Source: Lophium mytilinum
Lineage: Eukaryota; Ascomycota; Dothideomycetes; Mytilinidiales; Mytilinidiaceae
NCBI GenBank assembly: GCA_010093605.1
Contig: MU004192.1
Span: 1,572,584-1,636,583 of the forward strand
DNA: 64,000 nt
Direction of reading: 5' to 3'
This document shows, piece by piece, positions 53,957 through 64,000 of this stretch. The translations under genes were made by a program, and so were the position numbers. A model generated the notes under the pieces. It saw only the letters and a program-made list of their open reading frames with translations, had not been told where the DNA came from and did not search any database. How positions within the stretch are numbered: the stretch's first letter is position 1; the number at the start of each line of letters is the position of its first letter.

Positions 53957-56900
53957 GACAGTTTCCTCTTCGGTTTAATTCGACCTCTAAAAGTGCGGGA
54001 TCTTTGGATACAGGCGTTGGGGCGTCAGTCAGCGGTTATTAGGGGTTTTCCAAAATGGCAGCAAGCGTTCCTGATCTCTCGCGGTGCTTGGTGGAAATGG
54101 GTTCGATCCTCATCACCCTCATGTAATCTATGCATACTTGGTTCTGTCGTCCGTCGGCCCTAATGCACGTCGCTCCGTTCACCGTCGTTGGTCACTTCGC
54201 TTCCACCTGCGCTGTTCTCATGCCGCTCTGCACGCCGCGATCGAGATGGTGCAACGATACACAGCATGCGTTCCCAGATTCGCGGCGTCGTACAGCGTAG
54301 CCGACTCCCGAGCTTACTCTATAGAGGGTCCAGTAGCAACCTCAACGTCACTCTACATAACCACACTTGCCAAATCCTGCTTCCATGATGCCCTCACCGC
54401 GCCGAATAGGCCACAGGGCAGTGCAGGCGACCGCGAATTAGCACTGCTCGGCATGCACGCGCGCCCGGAAGCTCCTAGTGCGAACCATCTCCCGCAGCTT
54501 GTCCAGAGTTGATCACAGCTCGCACCGTTCGGCGAGACCCACGGCGGGTCTTTGAGCGCCTCAATCAGCAATCAGCAATCAGCGCGAGGCCCCGAACCGA
54601 CGTGCTGCATCTCCGTCTCCGCTCCCTATCTTGCTGTTCCGTTGCTGCGCTGCCAGCGGTGCCACGCGCCGACATGCTGCGTGTGTATGTACAGACAGCA
54701 ACGCAGCCAGCATCACGATAGGCACCGCGCCGCATCGACCAGCCGCCCCCGGAGTGTGCTCGTGCTCGGAGGGGCAGGTGGATTTGATGGCGACATCCAC
54801 AGCCTGGCTTTCTCCACCTTTCGGCGCCTGCCCAGCCGCGGGCAGGTTGGCCTGTGAGCTGGAGGGGCAGAGCAAGCAGCAGCAGCAGCGTGAGCACGAA
54901 CGGACATGGACAAGGCAAGGCATGCGAGGGTTGGGGTTCGACTGGTCCAAGTGTCGCTGGCGCAGGCGGCATCAGGAGCTAGTGGTGGACAGGTATGGAG
55001 GGGTTGGGGCCGCCGACCTGGAGGCGTGCGGCGAAGAGAAAATATGCGAATCGACACTAGACGCCGTGGATGAAATCCGTCAACGTTTACATATGAAGCT
55101 TCATGTCCGTGTGCGGCGTGGATAGTCTCATTTACTTGCCGTGGGCCACGTCGTCGGGAGCATCTTTCTACAGCTTCTTGGGGAATTCGCAACCTCTGCC
55201 TTTCTATTCACGGCATTCTCCCGCATTCGATTCTCAGAAGACGGGCTCGCCCAAAGCAGGCGCGCTACAACCGTTTGCATCCAGATGCAGATGGGCAAAG
55301 GTGGGTATGCCAGTGCTCATGCCCGTCATTTCCCGCTCCGCTGATAATCCTTCGACTCGTCCCGTCTTCTGTGGGCTGGCAACGGCCACCCCGGCATGTC
55401 ACAGTTGTCCCCTACTGACGCAACCGGGCAATCCTGACCGGCCCGTTTAGGGTTGTCCTGATTATCTCGGGGTGTTCCTTGCGCCCCCGAAGCCAATTCA
55501 AGGGAGTCTGCGGCCCGTAACGGGCGCCGAGACAGGAGTTCAAGCTTCCCCCAGGTCTGAAATCCCACACCAAGCTTCTATCGTGTGTCACGCTTCGTGA
55601 GCGCCTCTTTACGTTAACTTACCCGCGTCGCCACCAATATAAGCAGCGACGGCGGCCACGGCGACAAGACGTCAGATCTAACAAGATCCCCGCAATTGCG
55701 ATTGCGCCATGGGCTGTAGGCGGACGAGCCCAGCCTTCAAGCAGTCCAGCGCTGACTGCAAAACTGCACTCTTGCATCCATCCAGGCCAGCTTCTCCACC
55801 GTCGAACGCCACCGCTCTCACATCATATCTTGCGTGGTCTGTCTCGCACCTCGAGCTTATGTTACATACATGTACCTTTGACGTGTCACCATGTCACCGT
55901 GTCTGTCGGCACGCGTCTGGTGCGTGCGGTGCAGGTGAGTGGTGAGATTCTTAACAATTCGTCCTGCAACCGGCCCTTACGGATCGAGTCCACTGTCTGG
56001 CGTGCAGAGCCTGCACTCTGCATGCCCCGCCGCGCGGTGCCTGGATTGCAGTCCCTTCGTGACAACAAACTTGAAAACGGAAACCTGAGCAACGAGACAT
56101 TGGAAAAAACGCAATTGTGCATAAAAGTCCTAGAAAGTCCCGCCCACTACCACGCCCTCGGGTCTAACCACCTCACACCTGCATACGGCTGACCGGTTTA
56201 TTTGCGGGCGGGGAATCGAATCGAATGTTGGAGTGTGGAACCCTGGCACGGTTTTTTTTTTGGTCAGCCGAGGAAATCCCACAAATGTTTTAGATTTCGA
56301 GGGCGAAGATGTTTAAGCAGTAAATATGGACCTCGAGAAGTTCGAATTGGGGTGGAGACAGCCGCTACGAGCCTACCCGCAGCTCCACCCCCTCCAGGCC
56401 CATCACAACCCCGCCCGACATCGCATCCCACAACATCAATTGGATTTCTCATCCCTCAAGAACTGGCGAACCTTCGGAACGTTCCATCGGTCCCCTGCAT
56501 TATTCGCTAAAACCTCGTCCGTAAGATGGACGGAAAGGTAGACGTGCGTCTCGTTTGCAGTCTGGCTTTTTCGAAATTTTCCACCTACATGAAAAGTGCA
56601 CTCTCTTGCAACTTGCTACGTAACGACGTTTTATTGGGAACCTGGTCCTAGTAAGCATGCACATCAGTACGTCTGCAAGCGCAGGGTCTTTATGCCAAGC
56701 GTTCCATGCTCATGCTCGCTGCACGTTACCTGCACGTTACTTGTGAGACTTTGAGGACAAATTCTGCCAGTCACAATATACGTCAGTAACCTCGCCGCAT
56801 CTGGGGTAGAGAGATAGGTAACAACCGGTAAGTCAGCAATTGCTATTCTTACCCCTCTTCTACCCATCGGTATCCCGATAATTCATTCGCGCGGAAAAGG

Positions 56901-57538
56901 TACCGTGGTAAGGAAACTCAGCCTAGCACCGCACCTCGCAGAACACACTACTGATGTCAGTGTTAAACTCTCCTCTTCCTCCGACGCACACTACTCCCAC
57001 GCTTCCCACCTCCCATCGCAAAACTCAAACCTACACATGTGACGGACGCGGGTCGTCCCACACACGTAATCAACGCAACCGCACCACCGCGCGCCCGCCA
57101 TCGGCCCGATACCGCAAAATCCGCCCATCACAGCTTAGACTTATACCCGTAGGCGCGCCCGCTAGCTAAACCCCCCTACCACACCAGTCCACCGATACGA
57201 GGCCTCGTCTATCTAAGACATGGCTCTTTATCGACGCCGCGGGTAGGCTAGGCGCTAGCAGCGATGGCCACGGCTTGCTGTGTGCGACTCGACGATCGAG
57301 GAGCTATAGCGCAACCGCACTCCACTCCTTCGCTCTAGTATACCTGGCGCTAAGGCCTCAGAACCTCGGATCTCCCGTCTCACACTCGGCGAGGACGCTC
57401 ACGCGTTTCGAACTCGTAGCAGCGTCCGCGTCGTGTCTGTGTTGACCTCCCGCGGGCGAAGGGTTCACAGTGCCCTACCCTCCCAGTAGCTGCTCTACGA
57501 CTTAGCTAGCGCGGCGATACTACGCATTACCCGCGTCA

Positions 57539-57563
57539 AACTATCGATCTATTTTCGATAGTT
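57539..57563 (+). repeat. 9-bp perfect hairpin
   Basis: AACTATCGA and TCGATAGTT flank the 7-nt loop TCTATTT. No gene lies close by; the function is unknown. Confidence 0.7.
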
Positions 57564-58113
57564 GCGGCTAGCACGGACCCTGTTGTGTCGCCAAACTAAC
57601 GCGAACGAATGGATGATCTGATGGGGTGATGCGGAGCCATCGCCGTCGATGTGGGACTGAGGGTCTTTGGACCCTTGAGTGGACCCTTGGATCGCCGGCT
57701 GTCTTAGAGTCATGGATCTAGGTATAGGAGGGGAAGGGTTGAGGGAGTTTGAGGGACTGAGGAGGGATTGGGTGGTGAGGTGGGTGGACTTCGGTGGCTT
57801 GACGGGCCGATGGCGGAGGCGTGGCTTGGGGGCGCGCGGGTGTGGAGGTGGTGGGTGGGTAGGTTATGCTGTGTTCGCTGGTGATGGGTGATAAATGGTA
57901 GGTGAACTGGGTCTCTATAGGTAGTAGCTAGTCGCTATGCAGGCTGTTTCTTGCTGGTGATTGGAGTGCTGCTGTCCGTGTCTGCTTGCTTGCGACCGTT
58001 TAGGATACCTTCAGTAAGACTGAAACTTTGGATAACATGGAAAGTGCCTGAGGCTGTGAGTTGAAATAGCCTTGCCTGCTTCTGGGGGGCTTAGCCTTGG
58101 TATATTTCCTATG

Positions 58114-58300
58114 CGGTTAGACGTGAAGACGAGTGCTTGTATCTAGACGCGTGAATGTGTCTAGACGGATGATGGAATTTCTGGATGAATGCGAGAGTGA
58201 GTAGGTATTTAGAAACGTGAATTGGTATGCCAATGAGTGATTGAATGGACAATTAGACGAATTGATAGGCCTAGACGAGTGACTATCATCGAGACGAGTA
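58114..58300 (+). repeat. Degenerate TAGACG-type short repeats
   Basis: TAGACG followed by a GTGA- or GATG-like tail recurs irregularly at least five times in under 200 bp. It looks like a decayed minisatellite. Confidence 0.45.
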
Positions 58301-59873
58301 GATACGCATCTGCATCCAAACCTGAAGACTTTGAGAGCACAGAATGATCGGTGCTCGCAGATTCAAGATGGTCGCGTGACCTTCATGCTATGGAGTAGTA
58401 CCAGAGGTTTCTGGATCATTGATAACATGCAACGCTGCGTTTTCATGCGGGCTTCTTTTCGAGGAGTAGACGACCAACCCTGAGGGAGGAAAACTCAACT
58501 CATAAGGCAAAACGCCAGGTGCAATGTAAAACTCACAAACTAGCCAGTTTCTCAGCGGCCGTATGCACCCCCGGCGCAAGGCTTTCAAAGTACCTAGCCA
58601 GATCTCCGATCCACCCACCATGGCCAATATCGAAACGCACGTGTCGTCCGTCCCAGCAGGACCGTCTCCCGACTTCCCCGACGCGACCACCACCCCAGCT
58701 CCACAGGACGGGGGATTCACATGCTTTCATCCGGGTGCTTCCACCACGCGTGGACATTGAACTGATCGGCGATCTCTTTAGAGTGAGCTGGGAAAGACGT
58801 CAACGGCAGCGACGGGCAAATTTCACATATCGAGATCCCGGCCCACGGGTTTCCTAATGTCTGTCCAACGCTACGAGTAGTTCTATCGATATTTTCGGAT
58901 CCATGTTCCTTTCGTCACGTTCGGGCCACTGGGCACGCGACACCCATCCCGACAGCAAGCTTTTTCCGATCAGCATGCGCCGTGTTAGCGCGTACCACTC
59001 GCTGGCGTTTGGATGGCGAGTGTGTGGTTGCTTGGGGGTGTTCGCGCTAGTTGGTGGGAAGTGGTGTGCGGGTGGCAATTAGGTTCGACGGCGGCAAGTC
59101 ATCGGCTGCAGAACATAGGATGGCGCTGGTGATGGCGGGATGTGTGTCACCGGGTGGTGCATGGGCGGCTTGGGATCACATGCAGAGGACCCTGACGATC
59201 GCGGGGTTTATAGCGGTGGGTTGGACGTGAGGTGTGGTGTGTGGAAGGGTGAGGGTGTTGAGTGTAGAGCTGGGAGGGTTTGCACGTGTGAGTGGTGTGG
59301 AGTGGTGTTGATGTCACGCTAGCTAAGACTGAGGGTGGGAGAGACGGGGTGGAGGCTGTGAAGATGTTAGTATGTGCTCTGGGTATTCATGGGTATCTAG
59401 CTGACTGTCGTGAAGATTGTTGTACTTTGGAGAGATGACGAGAAGAAAAGAAAAGAAGAGCTTTTGGTCAAAGTACTTACTAGTAGCAGTACCTAAGCGT
59501 CAGCCACTCAGTATATATTTCCCGATACTCATCTCATCATAGCCTCTGTCTGATACGAAAGATGAAGTAGTAGTCATGGGAAAAAAAGAAACGTACCTCG
59601 TTCCCCGTCGATCGTCTCGGCCCTCATTGCACCGAAGACCTGCCCCTCCTTTGGCAGCTCCACCCCACCTTCTGGACCCTGGCCTCATGAGGAAGCCGAC
59701 GTACCTTTCAACTCAATCCATTAGCAGCTCTTCCTACGGTAGCTTTACTTCCTAGCCAACTGTATTGTTCACTGAACATCTTCAAACTACACCTACAAGA
59801 AACTGGAACCCTCACACCACCCGACCATCCCCAATTCCAGCTCCAGCAGCCATTTCCCTCCCCAAAAGGCACA

Positions 59874-61177
59874 ATGCTCCTAGACACCCACATCCACCTC
59901 TGGCCCACGTCCGCCTGCAATGCCTCCTCCCATACCTGGATGGCTCCTCCAGACCCCCAAACACCCCATCCCCTAGCCACCCGGCACGGCATCTCCGACT
60001 ATAACGCCGCAACATCTTCCTCCCCAACCCAGCCCTCCGCCTTCATATACGTAGAAACCGACCGCGCCCTCCCCACCCCTTCTCCACCTATCGAATCATC
60101 CGCTGCAGCCTTCAGCATCCGCCGCGCGCTAGAGAAATGGGCTGCAGAACCGCTCGAGGAACTGCGGTTTCTTCGACGGATAATAGAAGGAAAGCCACAA
60201 GGTGAGGGCGATGGGTTTCAAGCAGGCGATGGGGATAAAATGGCTGGGATAGTTGCATTTGCGCCGCTGCATCTCACGCCGCGGATGTTCGACATCTACC
60301 TCCTTCTTGCGAAAGAGGTCGCTGGGCCGGAGACCTGGAGCCGGGTGGTAGGGTTCCGTTATTTGCTGCAGGGGATGCGAGATCAGAGAGAGTTTAGCAA
60401 GTTTGTGTGGGAGGAGTCGTGGCTGAGTAACCTGGTGGGATTGGGAAAGGTGGGTACGGGACCGGGAAATAGGGGTTGGACGTTTGATGTTGGGGTTGAT
60501 ATGCGGAGTGGAGGTGTGTGGCAGCTGGAGAAGGCGGCGGAGATGGTGGAGAGAGTGAGGAAGATAGAGGCGGCAGATGTGGGAAATGGAGGACGGGGAA
60601 GTGTGAGATTTGTTCTGAGTGAGTTGCCCGCTTTTGATTGTTCTTCTAAGGGTTGAGTACGTTTCGGGTCCTTTTAGTACATCTTGAGACTGTGGGTAGA
60701 GGGACTGTTACTGATGCAAAGGTTTGCGTTTTAGACCATCTTTGTAAGCCCGACCTCACCCTCACCGACCCTGCCTCCGACCCCGAGGCACAGCGGTGGT
60801 GTGCAGCAATCTCGCGCCTCGCACGACAACCGGACACGTACATGAAGCTCTCCGGCGCATTTTCAGAGTTCGGTACTACAACACCCTCGCCCGTGGAAGT
60901 CATCGCCGAGCGGCTCCGCTGGTGGGTAAGACATGTGTTTGGCGTTTTTGGGCCTGAACAAATTATGTTCGGGAGCGACTGGCCCGTGTGTAATGTGAAT
61001 GGGCCAAAAGGGGACGCAAGCGGGGACGCAAAGGGGAAGACAAAGGGGGTCGAGAGTTGGGGTGTTTGGGTGGAAGTTGTGGAGAAGCTGATGGATGAAC
61101 TAGAGGTGGACGCCCTGGGAAGAGAGAGGGTCTGGTGGGGAACTGGGTGCGAGGTATATGGGGTCGAAACGAACTAA
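59874..61177 (+). CDS. lra2: L-rhamnono-gamma-lactonase-like amidohydrolase
   Basis: This is an amidohydrolase-2 family enzyme of 395 residues from exons 59874-60618 and 60735-61177. Metal-site residues are visible: HxH in DTHIHLW, His in VLNHLCKPDL (formed across the intron) and Asp in MFGSDWPV. The family includes fungal L-rhamnono-gamma-lactonase, which opens the lactone to L-rhamnonate. The assignment to that substrate rests on the neighbour, a close L-rhamnose dehydrogenase match only 54 bp away, tail to tail. Two low-complexity inserts (SGDAKGKTKG and EGKPQGEGDG) are unusual. Other lactonases or decarboxylases of the family remain possible. Confidence 0.78.
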
Positions 61178-61231
61178 GTGAGAGAAGGCTTTTTGAATTG
61201 CAAGGAGGTATATACTCGGTGAAGTCGCGAG

Positions 61232-62206
61232 TTATTGGAGATTCACGAAGAGACCACCATCGACAAGGAGTTGCGCACCGGTCTACAGAACTGTTAGCAT
61301 TTAAGATACCAAAAGCATATAGAGTTCGATAGACGCTCAAGACCAAGCTCTTGCTCTGAGTACGATCAAAAGGAGAAGAACTTACTACGTATCTACTCAG
61401 CTCCTCGCTAGCCAAAAACACCGCCGGGCCGGCCAAATCTCTAGGCTCTCCTGTCCTCCCCAGTGGTATCCTACCCTCCATGTACTTCCTCTTACCGTCA
61501 TCCGCCAAATCTACCTCATTCAACTGTGTACGGACGGTTCCCGGCAGCAGCGCATTGCATCGTATATTGTACTTTCCCAATGCGCAGGCGGATGATTGCA
61601 TCAAAGAGAGGACTCCGGCTTTTGTGGGTGTATAATGGCCTTGCTGTGCGCCCCCAACCAGAGCACTGATGGACGATATTCCAATTATGGAGCCACCGCG
61701 AGGCGATTGCGTGGACATAGCTCGCGCGGCGGCTTGGATTGCGTAAAATGCGCCTGTGAGGTTGGTGGAGACGGTCGAGGTAAAGAGCTCAGAAGTAATA
61801 CTGGAGGAAGTGTCAATTAAGCAAACTTTGAGTGAAAGTATACGAGAAAGCAGCAGGCCTCCACGTACTCCAAGAACTCCGCAAACTGGCATATTCCCGC
61901 GTTGCTTACGAAAACATCAAGGCGTCCCCATCGCGCTACTGTTTTAGTGATGAGTTCTATAGCGACTTCTTGCGTGCCGATGTTTCCAGGTACTTCGATC
62001 AATACGTCTTCTGCTTTTATATCCTTATTGGAGCTTGTGATTTCGGCGACCATACTCTCAAAATGTTTGGATGAGGATTCGTCGCCGAGGTGGTTGATTG
62101 CGATGCGGGCACCGTGAGAGACGTAGGCTAGAGCAATGGCACGGCCTATGCCAGTTACGCCGCCTGTTATTGCGCAAACTTTGCCTGTGAGGAGTTGAGG
62201 GGCCAT
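61232..62206 (-). CDS. lra1: L-rhamnose-1-dehydrogenase (short-chain dehydrogenase)
   Basis: This NAD(P)-dependent enzyme oxidises L-rhamnose to L-rhamnono-lactone, the first step of the fungal non-phosphorylated rhamnose pathway. Exons 62206-61869, 61800-61386 and 61282-61232 give 267 residues. SDR motifs are present: TGGVTGIG for the cofactor, SNAGI, the catalytic Ser in GISSISALVGG and YTPTK (YxxxK). The blocks GGSIIGISSISALVGG, YTPTKAGVLSLMQS and GAQLLVDGGLFVNLQ agree with what I recall of yeast LRA1. The last exon, 51 bp, is found only by splicing. A glucose-1-dehydrogenase-like role is the alternative. Confidence 0.85.
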
Positions 62207-62716
62207 TCTGCGTGCGTTTGGTGGATCGACAAGAAGGAATTGTAGATTCGAGAATGGGGGTTAGTGTTTCGAAAGCGCGAGTTGAGCTCTATAGATACTG
62301 TAATTGAGGTGAGACGACTTCCTGGTCAGTGATCGGTCTGTTATATAGAGCTCTGCGTGTTCCTGAAGGTTAGTTGACGCGACGTGCTCCACTTAGCCTT
62401 AGAAGCTCAACTTCGGGACATCTAGGTCCGAAGTGCAGAATTGAGTTGTATGGGGGCTTTTCTCGGCCTGGGATTCTTTCAATGCGGCTTCGCGTCGAAA
62501 TGCTAACAACGATGTATTGATGCTTGAGATACAGGCCACAAAGTTGAGTTCAAGTGGGAAGTGTCTGACCGTTTCCGCCAAGAAACGCACGTGACCATCG
62601 GAAAAACTTCATCTTACCTCCGCTCTTGAGATTTATTTCTCGATGAACTTTAACAACTCCTCCGCTGAACCACCAACAGCTATGCGAGCGGACTCCTTAA
62701 ACTAGGAACATACAAC
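62207..62716. promoter_or_regulatory. Divergent promoter of lra1 and rok1
   Basis: 510 bp between outward-facing starts. No motif was assigned and no gene is seen. Confidence 0.5.
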
Positions 62717-64000
62717 ATGGATGTCTTCAAGCTCCTCTCGCGATCCGCAAAACCTGTGCAAGGAACCTCCCAACATCATCTTCCGTCCAGCGGCGAAGCT
62801 ACGAACCCACAGCTTTTCGGGCATGCTGAAGCATCTCCTCCTACCGCGAACTCGAGTAAGAAACGAAAGCGCGGTGTCAATGGTGGGGATCAGCCTACGG
62901 CATTGCCAGCTGAGCTGAACTTTTTCGGCAATGCGCACAATACTGGGAATGTGAACGGGGAAGAGAAGAAGCAAAAAGGCCTGCCGAGGAAGGAAAGTCG
63001 AGATGAGAGGACTGCCGCGAGGATAAAGGCTGGCGATAACGACGAGGAGGCTACGCTAGGCGCCCCGGAGCAAATGAGTGTTGTCAATTGCAAGAGAGTC
63101 CTGCGGGGCCACAAGCTCAAGATTACAATATTGGAAGAGTTCCTCGCACAAGAGCCGGACACCGCCCTGATGGAGAAGCCTAGGAAAAAGCAGAAGCGGA
63201 GAGAAGAGCCGGTTGTTCCTTTAAAGAAAGCCAAGAATGATAAAACTCAACTATACCCCGAACCACTGGCTACATTTGCGGAATTAAGGAGTCGATATGG
63301 AGTATTCAGGAGGCTAACAGAGAACCTGGAGGCACAAGGATATACCGTCCCAACGGAAGTCCAACTTGGAGGCCTTCCACTATTACTAGGAGATCTGGAG
63401 TGTCATGCGAGGGGCGATCGAGACGAAAATCTCCCCACCAAGCCACGAAAGACCACCGCTGGGCAGGGTATCGACCTGCTAACGATTGCGCCTACTGGAA
63501 GCGGGAAAACTATTGCATTTCTAGTTCCTGTACTAAATGCGCTGATAGAAGAGAACAAGCTCCAACACGAATCCGAAGACTCCGCCGAAGTGGGCCCGCG
63601 TGCTATTATCATTGCACCTACTAAAGAGCTAGCAAGTCAGACTGTAAATGAAGCCAGGAAGCTGTCGATCGGTACGGGTGTCAAAATAGCTCTCATGAAG
63701 AAGGGTATGGAAGTCGTAGAGAGTTTGGACGTTGAGACGGAAGTAGATGTCGAGTCTGAAGAGGGTCAATCCGAGGAAGATGCAAGTGAAGTCGACTCGG
63801 ATGATGCAAAATCTAGCTCGAAACCCTCACATAAACGACGAAGAGCCAAGACTACCAAAGCTGCCATTATCGTCGCGACTCCACTGTCACTTTTAAACGC
63901 CTTGAAGAAACGAGATGGCCAGATTGCGTCTCTTCCGAGCGTCAAGTTTTTAGTACTTGACGAAGCCGATGTCCTCCTAGATCCACTCTTCCGTGAACAA
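62717..64000 (+). CDS. rok1: DEAD-box RNA helicase Rok1 (5' part, cut by window end)
   Basis: Rok1/DDX52 is an ATP-dependent helicase for 18S rRNA processing and 40S subunit assembly. The frame is open for 428 codons from ATG 62717 to the last base of the window, so no stop is seen. The N-terminus MDVFKLLSRSAK matches Rok1. Motifs present: motif I APTGSGKT, Ia APTKELASQ, Ib-like VATPLS, and II LDEADVLLDPLFREQ, whose ending is characteristic of Rok1. A lysine-rich nuclear-type segment (EKPRKKQKRREE) and a long acidic insert (SEEGQSEEDASEVDSDD) lie between motifs. The second RecA domain is outside the window. Confidence 0.96.
   Translation, partial: MDVFKLLSRSAKPVQGTSQHHLPSSGEATNPQLFGHAEASPPTANSSKKRKRGVNGGDQPTALPAELNFFGNAHNTGNVNGEEKKQKGLPRKESRDERTAARIKAGDNDEEATLGAPEQMSVVNCKRVLRGHKLKITILEEFLAQEPDTALMEKPRKKQKRREEPVVPLKKAKNDKTQLYPEPLATFAELRSRYGVFRRLTENLEAQGYTVPTEVQLGGLPLLLGDLECHARGDRDENLPTKPRKTTAGQGIDLLTIAPTGSGKTIAFLVPVLNALIEENKLQHESEDSAEVGPRAIIIAPTKELASQTVNEARKLSIGTGVKIALMKKGMEVVESLDVETEVDVESEEGQSEEDASEVDSDDAKSSSKPSHKRRRAKTTKAAIIVATPLSLLNALKKRDGQIASLPSVKFLVLDEADVLLDPLFREQ

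Larger units (their letters stand above)
53725..59873. other. 6.1-kb gene-poor stretch after the GT2 gene
   Basis: No gene is convincingly supported. Contents noted: a series of hairpins at 53766-53956, a CAATCAG triplet near 54560-54582, a CpG-rich block at about 56950-57600 with a perfect hairpin at 57539-57563, and degenerate TAGACG-containing repeats at 58114-58300. A 46-codon ORF with a strong start context (ACCATGG, 58619) is also present. The ORFs at 54.6-55.2 kb overlap on both strands and look like chance frames. Confidence 0.5.

Noticed and set aside
54050-54120. tRNA-like B box (GGTTCGATCCTC)
   Set aside because: There is no matching A box, and the acceptor and anticodon stems cannot be formed around it.

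Overview
The window is nuclear DNA of a filamentous ascomycete (Pezizomycotina; Dothideomycetes is a guess). The evidence is short introns (about 45-130 bp, with GTRNGT donors and CTRAY branch points), fungal housekeeping genes, a fungal bZIP regulator, and an AT-saturated retroelement fossil of the kind left by repeat-induced point mutation (RIP). Gene models were joined by eye from six-frame translation and splice signals. Wherever an exon sum is given as divisible by three, the junctions were checked base by base.

Layout. 1-5.5 kb: decayed Ty3/gypsy-type LTR element. 6.0-11.3 kb: divergent pair of the ERAD adaptor HRD3 and a vacuolar-type MFS transporter. 12.9-16.9 kb: zinc-knuckle RNA-binding protein and a Ser/Thr-rich secreted protein ending in a degenerate chitinase-like domain. 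17.2-20.5 kb: RAD1 checkpoint clamp subunit, the tiny OST5, and the acetyltransferase GCN5. 21.0-29.2 kb: a redox block of P450, aldo-keto reductase, zinc alcohol dehydrogenase and bZIP factor, where two of the four genes show signs of damage. 29.8-38.4 kb: SFR1-like recombination mediator, a stand-alone SRA-YDG protein, DBP7 helicase and pantothenate synthetase. 39.6-45.0 kb: acidic orphan protein, ATP synthase subunit g, glutathione reductase. 45.0-59.9 kb: gene-poor, fairly GC-rich sequence with one GT2 polysaccharide synthase at 52-53.7 kb, followed by a row of small inverted repeats. 59.9-62.2 kb: tail-to-tail L-rhamnose catabolic pair, lactonase (LRA2-like) and dehydrogenase (LRA1-like). 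62.7 kb to the end: 5' part of the ROK1 DEAD-box helicase, running off the window.

How the genes fit together. Most are unlinked housekeeping genes. Two sets look functionally joined. LRA1 and LRA2 catalyse consecutive steps of L-rhamnose oxidation. The P450/AKR/ADH/bZIP block resembles a small catabolic or tailoring cluster without a backbone synthase. No tRNA, rRNA, CRISPR or prokaryotic feature was found.
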